A DNA stretch of 43,130 nt from Propionivibrio sp. (GCA_029975435.1 JARKPC010000293.1:1-43130); one strand, 5' to 3'; positions 7,013-16,838 are shown, numbered from the stretch's first letter. Notes: generated from the sequence alone by a model not told the origin. Translations and numbers: made by a program.

Positions 7013-7921
7013 TCAGGAACGGCGGCCTTCGCCAACCGCCGCCAGGTAAATCCCGGCCAGCAGCATGACAAAGCCTGCCGCCTGCAATGACGCAAACGAC
7101 TCGCCGAAGAATATCCAGGCCAGCACGGCGCTTCCCACCGGTTCGCCGAGCGTGACGACGGCGACAAACGTCGGCGACACATGCTTGAGCGACCAGTTGT
7201 ACGCCGAATGGCCAAGCAATTGCGGCCCCAGGGCCATCCCCAGCGCCGCGAGGTACGCCGGCGCCGTGTAACCAGCCAGCGACACCCCCGCCCCGGCGCA
7301 GCCGAGCAGCAGGAACAGCGCGCCGGCGCCGTAGGCCAGCCAGATGTAGGCCGGCAGCGGCATGTCGGCGCGCAGCCGTCGCCCGATCAACAGGTAGGCA
7401 GAAAAACACCAGCTACCGACCAGCGCCAGGAAATTCCCGAGGATAGGGTTGCTCCCCGGCGCGCTGGTCCGGCTGTCGCTCCAGAAGATAAGCAGGCTGC
7501 CGGCCAGCGAGATAGCGATGCCGCAGGCCATCACCCGCCCCGGCTTGTCGCCGAACAAGATGAAAGACGCGATGCCGATCCATAGCAGATTGGTCGTCAC
7601 CAGCGCCGTGCTGCTGGCCACTGAGGTGTATTCCAGCGAACTGATCCAGGTGGCGAAATGCAACGCCAGAAAGAAGCCGGCACCCAAGGCCAGTGCCACG
7701 TGGCGCCGTGTAATCGCCAACAGGGCCCGGCGCGACTGCCACAGCGCGAACGGCGTGATGATCAGCGCCGCCAGCCCCAGCCGCAGCGCTGCGATGGCCA
7801 GCGACGGCAGTGCGTTGGCCTGCGCCACGCGCGCCAGGATCGCCCCGAAGGAGATGGCCATCAGGCCGATGCCGAGGACGACGAAGGGAAGCCAGCGGGG
7901 AGGGGAATGATCACTGCTCAT
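7013..7921 (-). CDS. EamA-family (DMT superfamily) transporter
   Basis: This 302-residue protein has about ten hydrophobic helices in two repeated EamA halves. LHFATWISSLEYTSVASSTALV in the first half and GHSAYNWSLKHVSPTFVAVVTLGEPVGSAVLAW in the second are the classic signatures, including the helix-end EP. Members export amino acids, nucleosides or other metabolites or take them up; the substrate cannot be predicted. The gene starts 27 bp after livF on the same strand and may be read through from the liv genes. The upstream ribosome-binding site is weak, which suggests coupling. Confidence 0.88.
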   Translation of the reverse strand: MSSDHSPPRWLPFVVLGIGLMAISFGAILARVAQANALPSLAIAALRLGLAALIITPFALWQSRRALLAITRRHVALALGAGFFLALHFATWISSLEYTSVASSTALVTTNLLWIGIASFILFGDKPGRVMACGIAISLAGSLLIFWSDSRTSAPGSNPILGNFLALVGSWCFSAYLLIGRRLRADMPLPAYIWLAYGAGALFLLLGCAGAGVSLAGYTAPAYLAALGMALGPQLLGHSAYNWSLKHVSPTFVAVVTLGEPVGSAVLAWIFFGESFASLQAAGFVMLLAGIYLAAVGEGRRS

Positions 7922-7948
7922 CAGTCTGGAAGCCGCCGGCCATGACCT

Positions 7949-8667
<719 letters not shown>

Positions 8668-8671
<4 letters not shown>

Positions 8672-9531
8672 GGCGTCACCCCCGCGCTTTCCCCGCTCTT
8701 CTCTCCGTACAGCAACTCGTCGGCCTCTTCCTCGCCGAGGTAGGCCTTGATGACATTCGGGTCGTTCTGCATCTGCTTCGGTGTCCCTTCGGCGATCTTG
8801 CGCCCGTAGTTGAGCACGCAGATGTGATTCGACACGTTCATCACGACGCTCATGTCGTGCTCGATGAGCAGGATGGTCAGGCCTTCGTCGGCAACCAGGC
8901 GCAACAGCAGTTCGTTGAGTTCGCCCGACTCGCGCGGATTCAACCCCGCCGCAGGTTCGTCGAGACACAGGAGCAACGGATCGACACACAGGGCGCGGGC
9001 AATTTCGATGCGCCGCTGCGTACCGTAGGGCAGGTCGCCCGCTGCCGTATCCGCCTTGTCGATCAGGCCGAGACGGGTCAGCCAGTCGACGGCCTTGGCC
9101 ACGGCCTGCGCTTCGGCCCGGCGATAGGACGGCAGGCCGAGGATGCCGGCCAGCGAAAACCGCGACGCCTTCTGCAGCACGTTGTGCTGGGCGACGATGA
9201 GGTTTTCCAGCACTGTCATCTTGGGGAACAGGCGGATGTTCTGGAACGTGCGCACCACCTGCGCCGTATGCGCCACCTGATGGCTGGGCAGGTCTTCCAG
9301 CCGCAGGACGCCGCGCTCGGGATGGTTGAGGCGGACGCTGCCGACCGTCGGCTTGTAGAACCCCGTCAGACAGTTGAAAAAAGTGGTCTTGCCCGCCCCA
9401 TTCGGCCCGATCACCCCGGTGATCTTGCCCGGCGGGACGTCGAGCGACAGGTCGTCGATAGCCGCCAGCCCGCCGAAGCGCATGGTCAGCCGCTCCACGC
9501 TGAGAAGGGGAACCGCAACTTCGCTACTCAC
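8668..9531 (-). CDS. livG: Branched-chain amino acid ABC transporter ATPase LivG
   Basis: The product is 287 residues. The start is most likely the GTG at 9531 (VSSEVAVPLL). GGAGG lies 5 nt before it and the start overlaps the end of livM by 8 bp, as expected for a coupled operon. Walker A is GPNGAGKTT, the signature loop is LPYGTQRR (usual for LivG, where Q/Y-G-x-Q-R replaces LSGGQ), Walker B is LLCLDEPAAGLNP, followed by LLIEHDMSVVM. The N-terminal MRFGGLAAIDDLSLDV is characteristic. The C-terminus is slightly longer than usual, with an acidic EEEADELL tail. Confidence 0.94.
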
Positions 9532-10831
9532 GGCGACCTCCTTCCGGCGACAGGCGCAGGGTCGGCTCACGGTGCGAGAGGATGCCGCCCGGACGCCAGA
9601 CCATGATCAGGATCATCGCCGCGCCGAACAGCAGCATGCGGTACTCGGCGAAATCGCGGCCCAGTTCGGGCAGCAGCACCAGCACCACCGACGCCAGCAC
9701 GACCCCCAGCTGGCTGCCCATGCCGCCGAGCACCACGATGGCCAGGATGATGGCGGACTCGTTGAAAGTAAAGGATTCCGGCGAGATGAAGCCCTGCCGC
9801 GCGGCGAAGAACACGCCGGCCACGCCGCCAAGCATGGCGCCGAGGGCGAAGGCCGAGAGCTTGGCGTTGGTCACGTTCATGCCCAGCGCCTTGCAGGCGA
9901 TCTCGTCCTCGCGCACGGCCTCCCAGGCGCGGCCGATCGGCAGCCTGCGCAGGCGCTTTACCAGCACGTTGGTGAGCAGCGAGAGCACGAGAATCACGTA
10001 GTAAAGAAAGATGATGCGGTGCATCGGCGAGAACTCCAGGCCGAAATAGGTCGCGAAGGTCGGATTGTCGCTCGACGGCACGAAGGGCAGGCCGAAGAAG
10101 GTCGGCCGCGGGATCGAGGAAATGCCGTTCGGTCCGCCCGAAAAATCCGTCCAGTTGATAAGGACGACGCGGATGATCTCGCCGAAACCGAGCGTGACGA
10201 TGGCCAGGTAATCGCCGCGCAGGCGCAGGCTCGGCCAGCCGAGGGCCAGTCCGAACACGCCGGCGATGATGCCCGCGACCGGCAACGCCGCCCAGAAGCC
10301 CCAGCCGAACTGCGTGGACAGCAATGCGTAGGCATATGCGCCGACCGCATAGAACGCGACGTGCCCGAGATCGAGCAGGCCGGCCAGGCCGACCACCACG
10401 TTCAACCCCCAGCCGAGCATGACGTAGATCAGCACCGTCGTCGCGGTGTCAACGACATAGCGGTTGTCGGAAAAGACGATGGGCAGCACCAGCGCCAGCC
10501 CGAACGCCAGCCACCCGATCGATTCGAGCATGCGGCCGCCGCGCCGCGTCTCCTTTGCGGCCGTCGCGCCGGCCTGCCGGTCCTGCGCCTGGCGGCGCCG
10601 CTTCAGCGCATCGAGCAAATAGCGCACCACCAGGCGCCCGCAAAACGACGCGGCGATGAAGGCCGCCAGCAGGGGCCAGCGCGTCAGCACCTGCAACGAT
10701 CCTCCCTGATCGGCCGTGGTCAGGCCGATCATCGGAATGCCGAGCAGCAGCGCGATCAGCGCCACCCCGGAAGCGTCCTTGAGCCGCTCGGCAGCCGTCG
10801 GTGCGTCGTTGGCGAAAACGAGGGGGGGCAT
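9524..10831 (-). CDS. livM: Branched-chain amino acid ABC transporter permease LivM
   Basis: At 435 residues this is the long form of LivM. The first ~110 residues carry two extra hydrophobic segments and a basic linker (LKRRRQAQDRQ), like the DUF3382-type N-terminal region of E. coli LivM. The permease core follows: GLNVVVGLAGLLDLGHVAFYAVGAYAYALL near residues 140-170, RGDYLAIVTLGFGEIIR, and the cytoplasmic EAA-like loop GRAWEAVREDEIACKALG that contacts the ATPases. The start overlaps the livH stop (TGATG). A run of seven C residues follows the start codon and is a possible slippage site. Confidence 0.94.
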   Translation of the reverse strand: MPPLVFANDAPTAAERLKDASGVALIALLLGIPMIGLTTADQGGSLQVLTRWPLLAAFIAASFCGRLVVRYLLDALKRRRQAQDRQAGATAAKETRRGGRMLESIGWLAFGLALVLPIVFSDNRYVVDTATTVLIYVMLGWGLNVVVGLAGLLDLGHVAFYAVGAYAYALLSTQFGWGFWAALPVAGIIAGVFGLALGWPSLRLRGDYLAIVTLGFGEIIRVVLINWTDFSGGPNGISSIPRPTFFGLPFVPSSDNPTFATYFGLEFSPMHRIIFLYYVILVLSLLTNVLVKRLRRLPIGRAWEAVREDEIACKALGMNVTNAKLSAFALGAMLGGVAGVFFAARQGFISPESFTFNESAIILAIVVLGGMGSQLGVVLASVVLVLLPELGRDFAEYRMLLFGAAMILIMVWRPGGILSHREPTLRLSPEGGRRE

Positions 10832-11745
10832 CAGACTTTCTCCACTTCAGGCCGGCCAAGCAAGCCGGAGGGACGGAACATGAGCACCAGGATGAGGATG
10901 CTGAAGGTGGCCACGTCCTTGTATTCGGCGGACAGGTAGGACGACCAGAAGGCCTCGATCAGGCCGATGATCAGGCCGCCGAGCATCGCTCCCGGCAGCG
11001 ACCCGACGCCGCCCAGCACGGCGGCGGTGAAGGCCTTGATGCCGGCGACAAAGCCGATGTAGAAATCGACCACCCCGTAATACACCGTGACCATGACCCC
11101 GGCCACCGCGGCCAGCGCGGCGCCGAGCATGAAGGTCAGGGAGATCGTGCGGTCGACGTTGATGCCGAGCAGCGCGGTCATCGTGCGGTCCTGCTCGCAG
11201 GCGCGCTGCTGGCGGCCGAACGAGGTGCGCGTGATCAGCCAGCTGAAGCCGATCATCAGGCCGACCGTGACCAGGACGATGAGCATTTGCGAATACGCAA
11301 TGCGCACGGTGAATTCCGCCGTCTCGTAGATGTCGATTCCCCCCGTCAGCATCGGCGGAATCGGCTTGACGCGCGCGCCCTGCGTCAGTTGCACCATGTT
11401 CTGCAGGAAGATCGACATGCCGATCGCCGAAATGAGCGGCGCCAGCCGGGTTGATCCGCGCAAGGGCCGATAAGCAAGGCGTTCGACCGCCCAGCCATAT
11501 ACCGAGGTGAACAGCACCGCAACGATGAGCACCACGACCAGGGCGAACGGCACCGAACTGACACCGAAGGCCGCCAGCAGCGTAAAGCCGGTGACCGCGA
11601 TGAAGGCGCTGACCATGTAGATGTCGCCGTGGGCGAAATTGATCATGCCGATGATGCCGTACACCATCGTGTAGCCGATGGCGATCAGACCATAGACCGC
11701 GCCGAGTGTCAGCCCGTTGATGAGTTGTTGCAGGGCAAGAGCCAT
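10831..11745 (-). CDS. livH: Branched-chain amino acid ABC transporter permease LivH
   Basis: This 304-residue inner-membrane permease begins LQQLINGLTLGAVYGLIAIG, the standard LivH start. GMINFAHGDIYMVSAF and the ATPase-contact loop FGRQQRACEQDRTMTALLGINVD follow. Near the C-terminus GGVGSLPGAMLGGLIIGLIEA is conserved. AGGAA lies 7 nt before the ATG. It is the first gene of the livH-livM-livG-livF run, which overlaps throughout. A 100 bp palindromic repeat and putA lie upstream on the same strand. Confidence 0.95.
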   Translation of the reverse strand: MALALQQLINGLTLGAVYGLIAIGYTMVYGIIGMINFAHGDIYMVSAFIAVTGFTLLAAFGVSSVPFALVVVLIVAVLFTSVYGWAVERLAYRPLRGSTRLAPLISAIGMSIFLQNMVQLTQGARVKPIPPMLTGGIDIYETAEFTVRIAYSQMLIVLVTVGLMIGFSWLITRTSFGRQQRACEQDRTMTALLGINVDRTISLTFMLGAALAAVAGVMVTVYYGVVDFYIGFVAGIKAFTAAVLGGVGSLPGAMLGGLIIGLIEAFWSSYLSAEYKDVATFSILILVLMFRPSGLLGRPEVEKV

Positions 11746-11849
11746 AAATTGTTCCTAAAGCAGGATTCCATCGTTTTTTGAGCCGGGGCGCAGTTTACCT
11801 GCCTGAGTGGGAAGGTGGAAACACGGGATGGTGTATTCGTGCGTTGTTT

Positions 11850-11949
11850 AACCCCTCCCAGCCTCCCCTTGTCAGGGGGGAGTCCCGTTGTCGGACGAAT
11901 CGACCAGTCGGTGGTCTCCTCCCCTGACAAGGGGAGGCTGGGAGGGGTT
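11850..11949. repeat. ~100-bp interspersed palindromic element, copy 1 (between putA and livH)
   Basis: Two 31-bp arms (11848-11878 and 11921-11951) are perfect inverted repeats around a 42-bp centre. Each arm carries CCTCCCCTTGTCAGGGG, so each also folds on itself. A related element lies at 41696-41792 in the opposite orientation and shares the ends (AACCCC...GGGGTT) and parts of the centre. Spread in this way, it behaves like a REP or MITE-type repeat. It begins 11 bp after the putA stop and could also act as a terminator. Confidence 0.88.
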
Positions 11950-11959
11950 AAGGCGCTTG

Positions 11960-14900
11960 CTATTCCTCCCCCTTATCCAGCGACATCAACACCGCATTCC
12001 CCCCCGACGCTGTGGTATCCACCGAGAGCGTGCGCTCACACGCGAAGCGGTACAGGTAATGCGGCCCGCCAGCCTTCGGGCCGGTGCCGGACAAACCCTC
12101 GCCGCCGAAGGGCTGCACGCCGACCACGGCGCCGATGATGTTGCGGTTTACATACGTGTTGCCGACATGCAGGCGCTGGGTGATACGTTCGATCGTCTCG
12201 TCGATCCGGCTGTGGATGCCGAGGGTCAGGCCGAAGCCGGTGTTGGCAATGGAATCGCAAACCCTGTCCAGTTCGTCGGAACGCCAGCGCACGACGTGCA
12301 GGATCGGCCCGAACACTTCGTGCTCCAGGCGCGAAATATCGTCGATCTCGTAGGCGCGCGGGGCGAAGAAGCTGCCGTTTTCGGTCAGTTCGTCGTCGAG
12401 CTTGCAGGTGTAGATCGGCGTGGCGAAGCTGTCCAGCTTGCGGCTGTGGCGCTCGAGCATGTAGCGCGCGTCGTCATCAATCACCGGCCCGACGTCGGTG
12501 CGGATGTCGGTCGGGTTGCCAACGCGCAGCGTCTGCATCGCGCCGCACAGCATCATCGACACCTTGTCGGCGATATCTTCCTGCAGGAACAGCACGCGCA
12601 GCGCGGAGCAGCGCTGGCCGGCGGAGTTGAACGCCGAGGCGACGACGTCGCGCACGACCTGTTCGGACAGCGCCGACGAATCGACGATCATGGCATTCTG
12701 CCCGCCCGTTTCGGCGATCAGCGGCACGATCGCGCCAAGCCTGGTTGCCAGCGTCTGGGCGATCAGGCGCGCCACCTCGGTCGACCCGGTAAAGGCCACG
12801 CCGGCGCAGCGCGGATCGGCGACCAGCGCCGCGCCGATGCGCCCGCCCCCCGGTAGCAAGGCCAACGCGTCGGCCGGCACGCCGGCGGCGTGCAGGAAAC
12901 GTACGGCCAGCGCGGCGACCAGCGGTGTCTGCTCGGCGGGCTTGGCGACGACCGTATTCCCGGCCGCGAGCGCCGCGGCGACCTGGCCGATGAAGATGGC
13001 CAGCGGGAAATTCCATGGACTGATGCACACGAACACGCCCCGACCATGCAGCGACAGTGTATTGCGCTCGCCGGTCGGGCCGGGCAGCAGGATCGGCTCG
13101 GCGAATTTCTCGCGAGCCTGTGCCGCGTAGTAGCGGCAGAAATCAATCGCCTCGCGCACCTCGGAGACGGCATCGGCCTGAGTGCGCCCGCCCTCGCGCA
13201 CGATCAGCGCCACGAGTTCCGGCAAGCGCTGCTGCAGCATGTCGGCCGCACGAACAAGAATAGCCGCCCGCTCATCAGCCGCGGTTTCCTCCCAGCCGCG
13301 GAAAGCGGCCGCCGCCCGGGCCATGGCCTCGGCGGCGTCCTCGCTGCTGGCCTCGGTGACGTGACCTACCACGTCGCGCCGGTCGGCCGGCGCGCAGACT
13401 TTGCTGCTCTTGCCTTTGACCGCCTTGCCGCCGATCAGGGGAGCGGCTTCGTAATGCTCGGCGATGCTGGCTTCGATGGCCCGACGCAGGCTATCGAGCG
13501 TGGCTTTGTCGTTCATGTCCAGTCCTTCGCTGTTGGCGCGCTCGGCGCCGAAGAGATTGCGCGGCAGAGGAATCCCGGGGTGCGGCTTGACGGCCAGTGC
13601 CGCGGCCTTCTCGACCGGATCGGCCACCAGTTGCTCGATCGGCAACGAGGCATCGGCAATGCGATTGACGAACGAGGAGTTGGCGCCGTTCTCCAAAAGC
13701 CGGCGCACCAGATAGGCCAGCAGTTCCTCGTGGCTGCCGACCGGCGCATAGACGCGGCACGCGCGGCCCCATTTGCCCGGCCCGACCACTTCGTCGTACA
13801 GTTCTTCGCCCATGCCGTGCAGGCGCTGGTATTCCCACGCGTTGCTGTCGCCGGCGATTTCGGCAACGGCCGCCAACGTATGCGCGTTGTGCGTGGCAAA
13901 TGCCGGATAGAAGGCCGCCGGGTCGGCGAACAGGCGCTTGGCGCAGGCAAGATACGAGACGTCGGTGTTCACCTTGCGGGTGAATACCGGGTAGCCGGAA
14001 AGTCCGCGCTCCTGCGTAGCCTTGATCTCGGCATCCCAGTAGGCCCCCTTGACCAGGCGCAGGCCGAAGCGGTGCCCGGAGCGACGGGCCAGATCGGCCA
14101 GCCACTCGATCGCCGCCAGGGCGCGCTTCTGGTAGGCCTGTACGGCCATGCCCAGGCCATCCCAGCCGGCCAGCTCCGAATCGAGCGCCAGCGCCTCGAT
14201 CAGATCGAGCGAAAGCTCCAGCCGGTCCATTTCCTCGGCGTCGATGGTGAAGCCGATGTTGTAGCGCTTGGCCTTCAGGGCCAGATCCTTCACCGCCGGC
14301 CACAGTTCGCGGCGCACCCCCTCTTCGTTCGCCACCTCGAAGCGAGGATGCAGCGCAGAGAGCTTGATCGATACCGAAGGCGCCTCCAGCGCCGGCTTAC
14401 CGCCCGCTGCCGCGCCGATCACCTCGATGGCGCGACCGTAGGTTTCGTAGTAGCGCAGCGCATCGGCCCCGGTTCGCGCCGCCTCGCCAAGCATGTCGAA
14501 CGTGTGCCGGTAACCGTGCTTTTCGGCAGCAACGGCCCGTTCGAGAGCCTCGTCGATGTTGCGCCCCATGACGAACTGCCGCCCGAGTATGCGCATCGCC
14601 GTGATGATGGCCTGGCGAATGACCGGTTCGCCAACACGGGTGATCAGGCGCTTGAGCGTGCTACCCAGATTCTTCTCGGCACCGTCCAGATGGACGATGT
14701 GCCCCGTCAGCATCAGCGCCCAGGTCCCGGCATTGACGAAGGTGCTGTGCGAGGCGCCCAGCCGGTTGGCCCATTCGGTACTGCCGATCTTGTCGCGGAT
14801 CAGCTTGTCGACCGTTTCCGTATCGGGAATGCGCAGCAGCGCCTCGGCCATGCACATCAGCACCACGCCTTCGCGCGAGGAAAGATCGTAGGTATTCAGG

Positions 14901-15097
14901 AAGGCATCGATACCGGTGGTCTTCAGCCGCTTGTCGCGGATCGTCTCGACCAGCGGGCGGGCACGCTCGAAAATGCGCTGTTGCTCCTCCGGAGTGAAGC
15001 GTGCTTTCGCGATCAGGCTGTTGACGACCCTGGTTTCGTCGGCACGATAGGCGTCGCGCAACGCTGCTCGCAGCGCGCTGCTGTCCGATAGACTCAT
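11960..15097 (-). CDS. putA: Bifunctional proline dehydrogenase / L-glutamate gamma-semialdehyde dehydrogenase PutA (short form)
   Basis: The 1045-residue enzyme oxidises proline to glutamate in two channelled steps. The start at 15097 (MSLSDSS) has AGGAT upstream; the frame to 15184 only translates a repeat. The FAD-binding PRODH barrel occupies about 150-460, with SIKLSALHPRFE, RLVKGAYWDAEIK and AFATHNAHT. The aldehyde dehydrogenase half runs from about 540, with ISPWNFPLAIFIGQ, FTGSTEVA, general base E796 in ETGGQNA and nucleophile C830 in SAGQRCS. There is no N-terminal ribbon-helix-helix domain and no long C-terminal extension, so this is a catalytic-only PutA that cannot repress its own gene. 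A solute-binding protein gene lies upstream and liv genes downstream on the same strand. Confidence 0.96.
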   Translation of the reverse strand: MSLSDSSALRAALRDAYRADETRVVNSLIAKARFTPEEQQRIFERARPLVETIRDKRLKTTGIDAFLNTYDLSSREGVVLMCMAEALLRIPDTETVDKLIRDKIGSTEWANRLGASHSTFVNAGTWALMLTGHIVHLDGAEKNLGSTLKRLITRVGEPVIRQAIITAMRILGRQFVMGRNIDEALERAVAAEKHGYRHTFDMLGEAARTGADALRYYETYGRAIEVIGAAAGGKPALEAPSVSIKLSALHPRFEVANEEGVRRELWPAVKDLALKAKRYNIGFTIDAEEMDRLELSLDLIEALALDSELAGWDGLGMAVQAYQKRALAAIEWLADLARRSGHRFGLRLVKGAYWDAEIKATQERGLSGYPVFTRKVNTDVSYLACAKRLFADPAAFYPAFATHNAHTLAAVAEIAGDSNAWEYQRLHGMGEELYDEVVGPGKWGRACRVYAPVGSHEELLAYLVRRLLENGANSSFVNRIADASLPIEQLVADPVEKAAALAVKPHPGIPLPRNLFGAERANSEGLDMNDKATLDSLRRAIEASIAEHYEAAPLIGGKAVKGKSSKVCAPADRRDVVGHVTEASSEDAAEAMARAAAAFRGWEETAADERAAILVRAADMLQQRLPELVALIVREGGRTQADAVSEVREAIDFCRYYAAQAREKFAEPILLPGPTGERNTLSLHGRGVFVCISPWNFPLAIFIGQVAAALAAGNTVVAKPAEQTPLVAALAVRFLHAAGVPADALALLPGGGRIGAALVADPRCAGVAFTGSTEVARLIAQTLATRLGAIVPLIAETGGQNAMIVDSSALSEQVVRDVVASAFNSAGQRCSALRVLFLQEDIADKVSMMLCGAMQTLRVGNPTDIRTDVGPVIDDDARYMLERHSRKLDSFATPIYTCKLDDELTENGSFFAPRAYEIDDISRLEHEVFGPILHVVRWRSDELDRVCDSIANTGFGLTLGIHSRIDETIERITQRLHVGNTYVNRNIIGAVVGVQPFGGEGLSGTGPKAGGPHYLYRFACERTLSVDTTASGGNAVLMSLDKGEE

Positions 15098-15111
15098 GTT
15101 CTTATCCTCTT

Positions 15112-15181
15112 GGTCATTCCGACGAACGCCGGAATCCAGATGTGAGGGGAGCTGGGCCCCGGCTTGCGCCGGGACCACGGT
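15112..15181. repeat. REP-like interspersed repeat (GTCATTCC family) between the binding-protein gene and putA
   Basis: The segment starts GGTCATTCCGACGAACGCCG and ends in a hairpin, CCCGGC (15158-15163) with GCCGGG (15168-15173) over a TTGC loop. The minus-strand translation reads VVPAQAGAQ...DSGVRRND, a well-known mark of a repeat family spread over many proteobacterial genomes. It lies between the putA start and the end of the upstream gene and may affect their co-expression. Confidence 0.8.
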
Positions 15182-15188
15182 CAATCGA

Positions 15189-16286
15189 TCACTTCTTCAC
15201 GTAATCGTACTGGCCGCCCTTCCACTGGTAGACCATGAAGCCGGGCAGTTTGTTGTCGCCCTTGGCGTCGAAACTGAGCTTGCCGATCACGGTGTCGAAA
15301 CTGCCGCCGCGCATGGCTTTCTCGAGATCCGCGTACTTGACGCTCTTGGCCTGCTCGGCGGCTTGCGCGAACAGTTGCATGGCCGCGTAGGCGTACATCA
15401 CGTAGCCTTCCGGCTCGACCTTGGCGTCGCGAAACTTCTTGACCACGTCGGCTGCGGCCGGGTTCTTGCGCGGATCGGGCGAGAAGGTAAACAGCACGTT
15501 GTCGGCAGCCGGGCCCGCAGCGGTCACCAGTTCGGTATTGGTCATCGTGTCGCCGCCCATGATCGTCAGCTTCAGGCCGGCCTGCTGCGCCTGGCGCAGG
15601 ATCAGCGCGACCTCGGTATGGTATCCGCCATAGGCCATGACTTCGACGCCGGCCGACTTGAGCTTGCTGACCAGACCCGAGTAATCCTTCTCGCCGGCGG
15701 TGATCGACTCGCGCAACGCCGGCTTGGTCCCCTTGGCCTGAATGGCCTTGGCCATTTCGTCGGCGAGTCCCTTGCCGTAAGCGCTCTTGTCGTCGACCAC
15801 GGCAATCTTCTTGCCCTTGAAGGCTTCGGCCAGATAACTGCCGGCCACGAGGCCCTGCTGGTCGTCGCGGCCCATGATGCGGAAGATGTTCTTCAGCCCG
15901 CGTTCGGTCACTTGCGGGTTGGTCGACACGGTAGCCATCGGGATCTGCGATTCGTTATAGACGTCGGACGCCGGAATCGTCGAACTCGAGCACCAGTGGC
16001 CGTGCATGAAGACGATCTTCTTGTTGACCATGGTGTTGGCCACCGAGACGGCCTGCTTCGGATCGCAGGCATCGTCGCCGACTTCGAGCTTCAGCTTCTG
16101 CCCGAGCACACCGCCCTTGGCATTGATGTCGGCAATAGCCATTTCGGCGCCCTTGCGTATCTGGTCGCCCGCCGAGGCGTATTGGCCGGTCATGGGACCG
16201 GCGATGGCCACGAGGTGGTCGGCGTGAGCCGCAGAACCCAGCATTGCCAGCAGACCGCAACCGGCGAGGAGAATTTTCTTGCCCAT
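15189..16286 (-). CDS. livK: Branched-chain amino acid ABC transporter substrate-binding protein (LivK/LivJ-type)
   Basis: The 365-residue periplasmic protein has a signal peptide (MGKKILLAGCGLLAMLGSAAHA). TAGGAG upstream supports the ATG at 16286; the longer frame to 16370 is unlikely. The mature start HLVAIAGPMTGQYASAGDQIRKGAEMAIADINAKGGVLGQ is the canonical type-I fold of Leu/Ile/Val-binding proteins. CDPKQAVSVANTMV and the ligand-loop Ser/Thr region (SSSTIPASDVYNES) follow. It probably serves LivHMGF encoded beyond putA. Its place directly upstream of putA suggests that proline may be among its ligands (inference). Confidence 0.92.
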   Translation of the reverse strand: MGKKILLAGCGLLAMLGSAAHADHLVAIAGPMTGQYASAGDQIRKGAEMAIADINAKGGVLGQKLKLEVGDDACDPKQAVSVANTMVNKKIVFMHGHWCSSSTIPASDVYNESQIPMATVSTNPQVTERGLKNIFRIMGRDDQQGLVAGSYLAEAFKGKKIAVVDDKSAYGKGLADEMAKAIQAKGTKPALRESITAGEKDYSGLVSKLKSAGVEVMAYGGYHTEVALILRQAQQAGLKLTIMGGDTMTNTELVTAAGPAADNVLFTFSPDPRKNPAAADVVKKFRDAKVEPEGYVMYAYAAMQLFAQAAEQAKSVKYADLEKAMRGGSFDTVIGKLSFDAKGDNKLPGFMVYQWKGGQYDYVKK

Positions 16287-16838
16287 CAATCGAACTCCTA
16301 TGTAAGTGTTGTTGGAACCGCTCGAAGAATCCAGCGCGTCGCGCCGAGGCAAATCACGCGAACCACGCAAAAATCCGCGTCGACCCAGCTAGCATTTCGC
16401 GTGCCGGCCATTTCATATCTTATAAAACAGAAGGTTGCACGAAACACGTGGCGCATCTCTGGCCTTGCCGCACGTTTCCTGGTCAGAAGACCTGGCCGCC
16501 GGCACCACAACTGTGCCACAAAGGGAAACATACCACCGGTTCGCCCAAGCCAAAAGCACGGAATTCTGTTCCGCCAAGGAGAGCTTGAGAGCGCAGACAT
16601 ATGACCCGTTCCGGGAGCACTGCTCTCGGCCGCTCGCAATTGCTTTAGCTCAATCCTCATCACTGCGGGCAGCCCTGCTCCAGCCTTACTGAATCCGTCA
16701 TTCCAGGCCTGGCACGAAATCCGATGGAATCCTGCGAATTCCCGCCTTCGCCGAAATGACGGGGCCGCCGTCGGAATTGCACAGGACCGATCGCCACTCA
16801 CGACACTAGGGCGTTCCTGATAGAATCCAAATCTCAAA
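16287..16838. other. Non-coding stretch upstream of the substrate-binding protein gene
   Basis: About 550 bases without a credible gene. The open frame covering 16298-16837 on the minus strand is partly a translation of the repeat at 16695-16762. The promoter of the binding-protein gene should lie here, but I could not place it with confidence. The A+T content rises towards 16826-16900, where the FNR-type site lies. Confidence 0.5.
16695..16762. repeat. REP-like interspersed repeat (CCGTCATT...AATGACGG)
   Basis: CCGTCATT at 16695-16702 is mirrored by AATGACGG at 16755-16762. The 68-bp unit also contains the palindrome CCAGGCCTGG at 16703-16712. The right end (CCCGCCTTCGCCGAAATGACGG) is the common proteobacterial repeat whose translations read SFRRRRE. 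It belongs to the same broad class as the unit at 15112-15181, so the binding-protein gene is flanked by two such repeats. Confidence 0.75.

Noticed and set aside
9374..10939. 521-residue plus-strand frame over livG and livM
   Set aside because: Antisense shadow; the liv genes on the other strand have every expected motif and coupled starts.
11850..11949. Possible CRISPR repeat pair
   Set aside because: There are only two arms, inverted rather than direct, with no series of spaced units and no cas genes.
12890..15091. 733-residue open frame on the plus strand
   Set aside because: It is antisense to putA; composition is rich in Arg, Gln and His with no domain, as expected for a shadow in GC-rich DNA.
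15098..15184. N-terminal extension of PutA (29 extra residues)
   Set aside because: It translates the REP-like repeat (VVPAQAGAQ...GVRRND); the ATG at 15097 has its own ribosome site.
16298..16837. 179-residue minus-strand frame upstream of the binding-protein gene
   Set aside because: Its middle is a translation of the repeat at 16695-16762, and the rest has no family features.
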